From: Limnobaculum parvum
Lineage (GTDB): Bacteria > Pseudomonadota > Gammaproteobacteria > Enterobacterales > Enterobacteriaceae
Assembly: GCF_003096015.2 (NCBI RefSeq)
Contig: NZ_CP029185.2
Span: forward strand, 2,328,001 to 2,392,000
Reading direction: 5' to 3'
DNA: 64,000 nucleotides
The notes beneath the pieces are model-generated. The model was not told the origin of the DNA and ran no database searches. It was given only the letters and a program-made list of their open reading frames with translations. Positions within the stretch are counted from its first letter, which is position 1. Every line of letters starts with the position of its first letter. Below are positions 57,361 to 64,000 of this stretch, piece by piece. Position numbers and translations under genes: made by a program.

Positions 57361-59058
57361 ATGGATCACTCTACACCACTGATTACCACTATCGCCGGAG
57401 GCCTAGTACTGGCCTTTATTTTCGGCCTCATTGCCCATCGTCTGCGAATTTCCCCTTTGGTAGGGTATCTGATCGCAGGGATTGTCGCAGGTAAACACAC
57501 TCCAGGATTTGTTGCTGATGAAGCCCTTGCACATCAGCTAGCCGAAGTTGGCGTTATCTTGTTGATGTTTGGTGTAGGTTTGCACTTCTCGCTCAAAGAC
57601 CTTCTTTCAGTCAAAAAGATCGCTATTCCCGGTGCTATTGCACAAATAGCCGTTGCAACCCTACTCGGTATGGGGCTGGCTTATGGGTTAGGCTGGGATG
57701 TGATGACCGGCATCGTATTTGGGCTATGTTTGTCCACCGCCAGTACCGTGGTGTTGCTGCGAGCGCTTGAAGAGAGGCAGCTAATTGAGAGCCAGCGGGG
57801 GAAAATAGCCATTGGCTGGCTGATTGTCGAAGATTTAGCCATGGTGCTAGTGCTGGTTTTATTGCCTGCCATCACCGGCATTATGCAGCAAGAACACAGT
57901 GACTTTACCAATCTGGCCATTTCGCTGGGCATAACCCTAGGCAAAGTGATTGCCTTTATTGTACTGATGATCGTAGTGGGTCGTCGGGTGGTGCCGTGGT
58001 TACTGGCAAAAAGTGCCGCTACCGGTTCCAATGAGCTGTTTACCCTTTCGGTTCTGGCTATCGCGATGGGAATCGCCTACGGTTCTGTACAGCTATTTGG
58101 GGCCTCATTTGCGCTTGGCGCTTTTTTTGCCGGTATGGTGCTTAACGAATCTGAACTGAGCCACCGGGCTGCACAAAATACCCTGCCGCTGCGTGATGCG
58201 TTTGCCGTACTGTTCTTTGTTTCCGTCGGTATGCTGTTTGAGCCAATGACGCTCATTCACCAACCATTAGCCGTATTGGGTACATTGGTGATTATTGTAC
58301 TGGGCAAATCTATTGCCGCTTTCCTGATTGTACGCATGTTTGGGCATTCAAAACGTACCGCGTTGACCATCTCCGCCAGCTTGGCGCAAATTGGGGAGTT
58401 TGCCTTTATTCTGGCAAGCATGGGCATTGCCTTAGGCGTACTGAATAAAGAGGGGCAAAGTTTAATTCTGGCCGGTGCAATCCTTTCTATTCTGCTTAAC
58501 CCTCTGGTCTTTAACCTGATTGGGCAATATCTGGCTAAAACTGAAACCATTGAAGATCAAATTATCGAGGAGGTGGTGGAAGAGGAAGTGGCACAGGTTC
58601 CTGTGGATATGTGCAACCATGTGATTCTGGTTGGCTATGGTCGGGTTGGCAATATTCTTTGTGAACGTTTACACGATCAAAATATTCCATTGGTGGTGGT
58701 TGAGAATTCACTTGCGCGGGTAGAAATCCTGCGGGAGCGGGATATCAGTACGGTACTGGGAAATGCGGGTAATCATGAGATTATGACACTGGCTCGGCTG
58801 GACTGCGCCAACTGTCTGTTAGTTACCACCCCTAACGGTTATGAAGCCGGTGAAATTGTCGCTTATGCCCGCTCTCAGCGCCCTGACCTAATGATTATTG
58901 CCCGCGCCCATTATGATGACGAAGTGGACTACATTTCAGAGCGAGGCGCAAATCATGTCATTATGGGCGAGCGTGAAATTGCACAAAGCATGATCAATGA
59001 GCTGTATCAGAACAGAGAAAACAAAAAAGATACCGTGATGGAAGGTTGTCCGATGTAA
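57361..59058 (+). CDS. ybaL: CPA2-family cation:proton antiporter YbaL (KefC-like)
   Basis: 565 residues: 12-13 membrane segments to about 385 (LITTIAGGLVLAFIFGLIAH; LLMFGVGLHFSLKDLLSVKK), then a cytosolic RCK/TrkA-N domain at about 415-535 with the Rossmann motif HVILVGYGRVGN. Very similar to E. coli YbaL throughout (LCLSTASTVVLLRALEERQL). The ATG at 57361 has AAAGGAG 6 bases ahead; a TTG just before it is not needed. Probably a K+/H+ exchange system gated by a nucleotide-binding domain; substrate is not shown. Confidence 0.9.
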   Translation: MDHSTPLITTIAGGLVLAFIFGLIAHRLRISPLVGYLIAGIVAGKHTPGFVADEALAHQLAEVGVILLMFGVGLHFSLKDLLSVKKIAIPGAIAQIAVATLLGMGLAYGLGWDVMTGIVFGLCLSTASTVVLLRALEERQLIESQRGKIAIGWLIVEDLAMVLVLVLLPAITGIMQQEHSDFTNLAISLGITLGKVIAFIVLMIVVGRRVVPWLLAKSAATGSNELFTLSVLAIAMGIAYGSVQLFGASFALGAFFAGMVLNESELSHRAAQNTLPLRDAFAVLFFVSVGMLFEPMTLIHQPLAVLGTLVIIVLGKSIAAFLIVRMFGHSKRTALTISASLAQIGEFAFILASMGIALGVLNKEGQSLILAGAILSILLNPLVFNLIGQYLAKTETIEDQIIEEVVEEEVAQVPVDMCNHVILVGYGRVGNILCERLHDQNIPLVVVENSLARVEILRERDISTVLGNAGNHEIMTLARLDCANCLLVTTPNGYEAGEIVAYARSQRPDLMIIARAHYDDEVDYISERGANHVIMGEREIAQSMINELYQNRENKKDTVMEGCPM

Positions 59059-59076
59059 TCTTTTGCAATAACTATC

Positions 59077-59118
59077 AGGCCAGTGACCTGCCGTTTGGCA
59101 AGCATTGGCCTTTATTTT
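59077..59118. terminator. Terminator between ybaL and hemH
   Basis: AGGCCAGTG / CATTGGCCT arms with an inner TGCCGTTTGGCA stem and TTTATTTTAT after it. Serves the convergent ends of ybaL and hemH. Confidence 0.65.
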
Positions 59119-59130
59119 ATGCAGAATTAA

Positions 59131-60135
59131 CTATAATCCGCGTTCGGTGACTAAAGCCTGAAACAGATCGATATGGTCAGCACTGTCATTCAATGCAGGA
59201 ATATACTGATAGCGCTCTCCCCCATTTTCCAAGAAGAACGCCCTGTTCTGTTGTTCAATCTCTTCAATGGTTTCCAGACAGTCTGACGAGAAGCCGGGAC
59301 AAATAACCTGTATGGACTTTACCCCCTGTGAAGGCAATAAACGCATGGTTTCATCCGTATAGGGCTGTAGCCAAACCTCACGCCCAAAGCGCGACTGGTA
59401 AGTCATTTTGTACTGTGAAGGGTTCAGCCCCAGAGCTGCCACGACGCCACGCGTGGTCGCTTCACAACGTTGGGGGTAATCATCCCCTTCATTCGCATAG
59501 CGTTGTGGAATGCCATGATAAGAGAACAGCAGTAAATCTGGTTTGCCATTGCGCTCAAACGATGCCTGAACGGAACGCGCTAATGCAGCGATATATGCCG
59601 GATGCTCCGCATAATCACGAATAAACGAGATTTCCGGCAGGTCACGCCGATTCGACAGCTCGGCTGAAAGCGCATCCCAGACAGCGGCTGTGGTTGAGCA
59701 GGAGTATTGCGGATAGAGCGGTAGCACAATCAAGCGCTTAATATTCTGGCTTTGTAAGCGGTCAAGCGCCTGTTTAACCGAAGGTGAGCCGTAGGTCATT
59801 GCCAGCTCTACCGGTGTTTGTGGCATACGAGCAGCTAGCGCCTGCTGTTGACGTCGACTGTAAACCAATAGCGGAGAGCCCTCTTCCATCCATACTTCGT
59901 GATAGAGTTTTGCCACTCTGGGTGCCCGACGCGGTAAGATTATTCCTTTCAGTATAAAAGACCATACCAGTGGATTGAGATCCACTACCCGACGGTCTTG
60001 TAAGAACTGCGTCAGATAGCGCTTTACCGCCGCGGTAGTTGGCGCATCCGGTGTACCCAAATTAACCAATAATATGCCAGTTTTAGGCTGGCTTTGTGGA
60101 GAATCTACGCTATCTGTTATGAGTTCTGATGACAT
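59131..60135 (-). CDS. hemH: Ferrochelatase HemH
   Basis: 334 residues from the ATG at 60135, which codes MSSELITDSVDS ahead of the family start TGILLVNLGTPDAPTTAAVK. A TTG at 60186 would add 17 residues and has no ribosome site. It inserts iron into protoporphyrin IX, the last step of haem synthesis. Seen: YPQYSCSTTAAVWD, the active-site His in SYHGIPQRYANEGDDYPQRC, SRFGREVWLQPYTDE and the C-terminal CPGFSSDCLETIEEI. Follows adk as in E. coli. Confidence 0.92.
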   Translation of the reverse strand: MSSELITDSVDSPQSQPKTGILLVNLGTPDAPTTAAVKRYLTQFLQDRRVVDLNPLVWSFILKGIILPRRAPRVAKLYHEVWMEEGSPLLVYSRRQQQALAARMPQTPVELAMTYGSPSVKQALDRLQSQNIKRLIVLPLYPQYSCSTTAAVWDALSAELSNRRDLPEISFIRDYAEHPAYIAALARSVQASFERNGKPDLLLFSYHGIPQRYANEGDDYPQRCEATTRGVVAALGLNPSQYKMTYQSRFGREVWLQPYTDETMRLLPSQGVKSIQVICPGFSSDCLETIEEIEQQNRAFFLENGGERYQYIPALNDSADHIDLFQALVTERGL

Positions 60136-60253
60136 AATTTGGGGGCCAATGGTTAGCGGCGAATAGTTAACATTATACTGGCTCAATCAGCGGCTTGCTG
60201 CCCTATCTTGATTGATTATGGCATCCATTGCGATAGTCCGCAGTTTACGATAC

Positions 60254-60281
60254 AACAAAGGCGACCTAAGTCGCCTTTGTT
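60254..60281. terminator. Terminator after adk
   Basis: Eleven-base perfect arms AACAAAGGCGA / TCGCCTTTGTT with a 6-base loop, 19 bp past the adk stop. Confidence 0.72.
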
Positions 60282-60299
60282 CTTCAAACCGTTCGGGAA

Positions 60300-60944
60300 T
60301 TATCCCAAAATTTTAGCCAGCTCATGGCTAACTTCGGTGACCTTGCGAGTCCCATCAATTTTGAAATAGCGAGTATTCCCGCTTTTTGCTTCTGCATTAT
60401 AGTAATTAATCAGAGGCTTGGTTAACGCATGATATTCAACCAAACGTTTACGCACGGTATCTTCCTGATCGTCTTTACGAATAGTCAGCTCTTCACCGGT
60501 GGCGTCATCTTTACCTTCAACCTTCGACGGGTTAAATTTAACGTGATAAACACGGCCAGAAGCAGCGTGTACCCGACGACCAACAATGCGTTCTACAATG
60601 ATTTCATCCGGTACATCAAATTCAAGAACGTAATCCACTTGAATCCCCGCCTCTTTCATCGCATCTGCCTGTGGAATGGTGCGAGGAAACCCATCAAGCA
60701 GGAAGCCATTTTTACAATCTGGCTGAGCAATACGCTCTTTCACCAAAGCGATAACCAGTTCATCGGTCACTAACTTACCAGCATCCATCAGTTCTTTTGC
60801 TTGCTTACCCAATTCAGAACCCGCTTTTACTGCTGCGCGCAACATGTCGCCGGTGGAGATTTGCGGAATACCGTACTTCTCCATGATGAATTGAGCTTGA
60901 GTGCCTTTACCGGCGCCGGGAGCGCCAAGTAGAATGATACGCAT
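60300..60944 (-). CDS. adk: Adenylate kinase
   Basis: 214 residues, the standard bacterial long form. It balances ATP + AMP with 2 ADP. P-loop GAPGAGKGT at 7-15; AMP-binding STGDMLRAAV at 30-39; FLLDGFPRTIPQAD at 81-94; LID domain at about 122-160 without zinc cysteines (GRRVHAASGRVYH), as in E. coli. Downstream of htpG, upstream of hemH; separate hairpins on both sides suggest its own transcript. Confidence 0.95.
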   Translation of the reverse strand: MRIILLGAPGAGKGTQAQFIMEKYGIPQISTGDMLRAAVKAGSELGKQAKELMDAGKLVTDELVIALVKERIAQPDCKNGFLLDGFPRTIPQADAMKEAGIQVDYVLEFDVPDEIIVERIVGRRVHAASGRVYHVKFNPSKVEGKDDATGEELTIRKDDQEDTVRKRLVEYHALTKPLINYYNAEAKSGNTRYFKIDGTRKVTEVSHELAKILG

Positions 60945-61155
60945 TGCGTAAATCCCCTAGAATTTTAGCTTTTATATATGAATTATGGAAAACCAGCGAA
61001 CCTTATCACCCTACGTCAGGATGCTCAAGAGGCAGATTGCGGGGAGATAAGGGGTACAACAAACCAAATAGAACTTTAACACATTGAAATAGATATGTTA
61101 TTTTTGTATTTTTTGCTGATTTTATACCCAGTATGGTTTTCAAATGAATAGCTAT

Positions 61156-61184
61156 AACAGGCTGATATGGACTATCAGCCTGTT
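61156..61184. terminator. Hairpin after htpG
   Basis: Twelve-base perfect arms AACAGGCTGATA / TATCAGCCTGTT with a 5-base loop, 26 bp after the htpG stop; T-run poor. Confidence 0.6.
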
Positions 61185-61209
61185 TAGTACCGCTAACTTT
61201 CCACTATCA

Positions 61210-63093
61210 TTACTTCAACAGTAGTTGGTTCATGCGGCGGATGAAGCTGTTTGGATCGTCTAAGCTGCCCTTTTCTGCCAGTAATGCCTGCTCTAACAGT
61301 AACTCAATCCACTCACCAAACGTTGCGTCATCGGTAACTTCTGATGCGCGCTTAACCAATGCATGGTCGGGGTTCAGCTCAAAGATATATTTAACTTCTG
61401 GCGCTTTCTGACCTGCGGCGGCAAATAGCTTGGCCATTTGGGTTGACATTTCATCAGCATCCGTCGTGACGACTGCTGGCGTATCGGTTAAACGATGGGT
61501 CAGACGGACATCTTTTACTCGATCGCCCAACAGCGTTTTAGTACGGTCAACAAAAGGTTCTAGCGCTTTCTCAGCCTCTTTTTGCTCTTCAGTTTCTGAA
61601 TCCGCCAATTTATCCAGTGCTTCATCGGCTTTGCTGACCGACTGGAAAGATTTACCGTCAAATTCGGTCAGATAGCTCATCATCCATTCGTCTATGCGAT
61701 CGGATAACAGCAGGACCTCAATGCCTTTCTTACGGAATAGCTCCAGATGCGGGCTGTTTTTCGCGGCCGCGTAACTGTCGGCGGTGATGTAGTAAATTTT
61801 TTCCTGACCTTCTTGCATACGGTCGATGTAATCAGCCAGAGAGACGGTCTGTACATCGCTATCGCTATGCGTAGAGGCAAAGCGCAATAGGCTGGCGATA
61901 GTCTCTTTGTTAGCACCATCTTCCGCCGGGCCTTCTTTCAATACTAGGCCAAACTGCTGCCAGAACTGCTGATATTTGTCCGCTTCGTTCTTCGCCAGTT
62001 TCTCCAGCATTTGCAGAACCCGTTTAGCACAGGCATTACGCAGGCTTTGAGTAATGCGATTGTCTTGCAGAATTTCGCGGGAAACGTTCAATGGTAAGTC
62101 ATTAGAGTCAATCAGCCCGCGGACAAAACGCAAGTAGTTCGGCATAAACTGTTCGGCGTCATCCATGATAAATACGCGTTGTACGTACAGTTTCAGACCG
62201 TGTTTATGGTCGCGATTCCATAAGTCCCACGGCGCCTGAGAAGGGATATACAGCAGGCTGGTATACTCTTGCTTACCTTCTACGCGGTTGTGGCTCCAAG
62301 CTAGCGGGTCGCTAAAGTCATGGGAAACATGCTTGTAGAACTCGTTGTACTCTTCATCCGTCACTTCTGCTTTATTACGGGTCCACAGCGCCTGAGCTTT
62401 GTTAATTTTTTCCCAGCTAACGACCGCCTCTTCACCTTCTTTTTCTTCGGTCACCTGAATCTCTACCGGTAATGCAATGTGGTCAGAGTATTTACTGATT
62501 ACAGAACGCACACGCCAGTCATCCAGAAACTCATCTTCACCTTCACGTAGGTGCAGTGTAATTTCAGTGCCGCGAGCCGCTTTGCTGATATCGGCAATGG
62601 TATATTCGCCTTCACCTGCCGATTCCCAGAAAACGCCCTGATCTTCTGTTGCACCTGCCGCACGGGTACGTACTGTCACTTTATCCGCAACGATAAAAGC
62701 GGAATAGAAACCTACCCCAAACTGACCAATTAATTGGCTATCTTTCGCCTGATCGCTGCCCATCGACTCCAGAAACGCTTTAGTTCCTGATTTCGCGATG
62801 GTACCCAGATTATCTATCACTTCATCCCGGGTCATACCGATGCCGTTATCGCTCAGAGTCAGAGTACGTTTCTCTTTATCAACAGACACCCGCACGCCAA
62901 GCTCGCCGTTACCTTCATACAAATCCGAATTGGACAGCGCACGAAAACGCAATTTATCTGCCGCATCGGAGGCATTAGATATCAACTCACGCAAAAAGAT
63001 CTCTTTATTGGAGTAGAGAGAGTGAATCATCAAATGCAGTAACTGCTTAACTTCTGACTGAAATCCTCTGGTTTCCTGACTTTTCATGCTCAT
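61210..63093 (-). CDS. htpG: Chaperone HtpG (Hsp90)
   Basis: 627 residues, within a few of E. coli HtpG (624). ATP-dependent folding chaperone of the cytosol. N-terminal GHKL ATPase: ELISNASDAADKLRF, SDNGIGMT, and GQFGVGFYSAFIV; middle domain with SREILQDNRI; C-terminal dimerisation part ending RRMNQLLLK. Two ATGs stand close together (MSMKSQETRG); the first has GAGGTAA at the better distance, the second matches the E. coli start. A sigma-32-type promoter lies upstream. Confidence 0.95.
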   Translation of the reverse strand: MSMKSQETRGFQSEVKQLLHLMIHSLYSNKEIFLRELISNASDAADKLRFRALSNSDLYEGNGELGVRVSVDKEKRTLTLSDNGIGMTRDEVIDNLGTIAKSGTKAFLESMGSDQAKDSQLIGQFGVGFYSAFIVADKVTVRTRAAGATEDQGVFWESAGEGEYTIADISKAARGTEITLHLREGEDEFLDDWRVRSVISKYSDHIALPVEIQVTEEKEGEEAVVSWEKINKAQALWTRNKAEVTDEEYNEFYKHVSHDFSDPLAWSHNRVEGKQEYTSLLYIPSQAPWDLWNRDHKHGLKLYVQRVFIMDDAEQFMPNYLRFVRGLIDSNDLPLNVSREILQDNRITQSLRNACAKRVLQMLEKLAKNEADKYQQFWQQFGLVLKEGPAEDGANKETIASLLRFASTHSDSDVQTVSLADYIDRMQEGQEKIYYITADSYAAAKNSPHLELFRKKGIEVLLLSDRIDEWMMSYLTEFDGKSFQSVSKADEALDKLADSETEEQKEAEKALEPFVDRTKTLLGDRVKDVRLTHRLTDTPAVVTTDADEMSTQMAKLFAAAGQKAPEVKYIFELNPDHALVKRASEVTDDATFGEWIELLLEQALLAEKGSLDDPNSFIRRMNQLLLK

Positions 63094-63164
63094 GACTTAC
63101 CTCAATTACTTGATTTTACTCAGGCAAATTTCTTCATGCCCTGGATTCTATGGGAATGGTAAAC

Positions 63165-63193
63165 AGATGGGGATTAAGGTGAGTATTTTCAAG
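63165..63193 (-). promoter_or_regulatory. Sigma-32 heat-shock promoter of htpG
   Basis: On the minus strand CTTGAA (63193-63188), a 15-base spacer and CCCCATCT (63172-63165), an essentially perfect match to the sigma-32 consensus, about 70 bp upstream of the htpG start. htpG is a known heat-shock gene. Confidence 0.85.
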
Positions 63194-63299
63194 GGAATAA
63201 TATTGGAATAGATAAAAAATATGATGACTGCCGCTAAATAAAAGCAACAATATATCCCTTGACCTTATGCCCTTCATCTTTTGACCTTTAGGAGCACAG

Positions 63300-63437
63300 G
63301 AATTCAGCTGACGACTGAAGGAGGGTAGCACGACCAGCAGGGAAGCTGGTCGAGGTGCAGCGACGCCGGGAGCGGCTCTGCGCCGGTGCGTAAGCCCGAG
63401 TGATGGAGGAAGGCAGTCGCCTAAGCGACCTGAATTC
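63300..63437. repeat. Small GC-rich element with inverted ends (MITE-like)
   Basis: 138 bp bounded by GAATTCAG and CTGAATTC, with an internal perfect hairpin CGACCAGC(AGGGAA)GCTGGTCG at 63331-63352. GC content is far above that of the flanks. Another hairpin GCAAGAGG / CCTCTTGC lies outside at 63458-63487. No gene is seen between htpG and recR (63094-63580). Confidence 0.45.
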
Positions 63438-63580
63438 GTGTGCGGAGGCGCGGAGGTGCAAGAGGCGCTCGCCATAGCACCTCTTGCTCGGCCACTGGCA
63501 CGGCGGTCAATTCGAACACTGCACTATTAGTGGACGAAACTCTCTCAGCACTAGATTTTCTTTACTGTGCAATAACTAAA

Positions 63581-64000
63581 CTAAAACTTAATCTGCTGCC
63601 GCCCCGCCAACGAGTGCGATAACGTGGTTCCATCTACCATCTCTAACTCACCACCCACCGGGACCCCATGCGCAATACGGCTCGCCATCACCCCATACAT
63701 ACCGCACATCTCAGCGATAAAGTTAGCGGTCGCGTCCCCTTCTACCGTTGGGTTAGTCGCCAGAATCACTTCATTGACTTTCTCTGACGCGAGACGCTCT
63801 TCAAGACGATCCAATCCAATATCATTCGGACCAATACCATCCAGCGGAGAAAGGTGTCCCATCAATACAAAATATCGACCGGCAAACTGACCGGTTTGCT
63901 CGATGGCATGGATATCTGCCGGACTTTCCACTACGCAGATTTGGCCGCTGTTTTGACGGCGCTGATTACTGCAAATGGTACAAACTTCTTCTTCCGTAAA
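63581..64000 (-). CDS. recR: Recombination mediator RecR, partial (N-terminus outside the window)
   Basis: The last 139 codons. Open from base 64000: part of the C4 zinc finger (VCTICSNQRRQNSGQICVV), then the TOPRIM domain (ICVVESPADIHAIEQTGQFA; VILATNPTVEGDATANFIAE) and the Walker-B-like tail ending LAGRQQIKF. RecR with RecO and RecF loads RecA at gaps. Gene order recR-htpG-adk is as in E. coli. The frame runs on beyond the first internal start candidate near 63931, so it is cut by the window edge, not short. Confidence 0.93.
   Translation of the reverse strand, partial: FTEEEVCTICSNQRRQNSGQICVVESPADIHAIEQTGQFAGRYFVLMGHLSPLDGIGPNDIGLDRLEERLASEKVNEVILATNPTVEGDATANFIAEMCGMYGVMASRIAHGVPVGGELEMVDGTTLSHSLAGRQQIKF

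Noticed and set aside
60136..60186. Longer HemH start at 60186
   Set aside because: TTG without a ribosome site; the added 17 residues are unlike the family.

Overview
The window is a stretch of an Enterobacterales chromosome. The right end (about 54.3-64 kb) carries ybaP, ybaK, fsr, ybaL, hemH, adk, htpG and recR in an order close to that of Escherichia coli (ushA, gsk and aes are absent), with proteins very close to the enterobacterial ones. I cannot name the genus from this alone; a lineage near Budviciaceae is possible but is only a guess. No rRNA, tRNA or CRISPR array was seen.

The other 54 kb is one very large contact-dependent growth inhibition (CDI) locus on the minus strand. It reads right to left: cdiB (53.9-52.2 kb), a full-length cdiA (52.0-43.4 kb, 2868 aa, EndoU-type RNase tip), its immunity gene cdiI (43.4-43.2 kb), then a long graveyard or reservoir of displaced toxin/immunity modules. 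I number these M1 (left edge) to M14 (the live cdiA). Toxin tips seen: unknown (M1), hydrophobic pore-former-like (M2, M8), immunity gene only (M3), tRNase-like (M4, M11), YwqJ-like deaminase (M5, M6, M10), HAE/CxxC deaminase with an Imm1-like partner (M7), Ntox24-like (M9), unknown with an Imm42-like partner (M12), EndoU (M13, M14). M5, M8 and M10 each carry about 3.7-4.8 kb of the C-terminal half of cdiA, nearly identical to the live gene and all cut at the same 5' point, without a start. They look like silent donors rather than expressed genes. Remnants of symE lie convergent to many immunity genes, and an IS3-family element (2120-3310) fuses two different modules.

The most unusual part is 27193-44388: two exact-looking tandem copies of an 8598-bp element. 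Each has a tyrosine recombinase, a CHC2/TOPRIM primase-helicase, an XRE regulator, two SymE-like small proteins, an array of GACTCT motifs, a GC-rich structured non-coding end, and as cargo an EndoU toxin tip plus its immunity gene. All three boundaries (27173-27193, 35771-35791, 44369-44389) are the same short sequence, which encodes the VNNYLS motif of CdiA, the known joint between the CdiA stem and its exchangeable toxin. At the right boundary the cargo toxin is in frame with the cdiA stem. At the left boundary the element abuts another toxin/immunity pair (M12), and removing both copies on paper would join the stem to M12 in frame. I infer that this is an integrative element that inserts at the VENN-equivalent codons of cdiA and thereby swaps the toxin tip, pushing the old toxin downstream. 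A remnant of the same backbone beside M10 (17809-18096) suggests it has done so before with another cargo.

How the parts work together: CdiB exports CdiA; the tip of CdiA poisons neighbours; CdiI protects kin. The orphan modules share flanking sequence on both sides (cdiA stem 5', immunity tail, hairpin and symE 3'), so homologous recombination could also bring them into the live gene.
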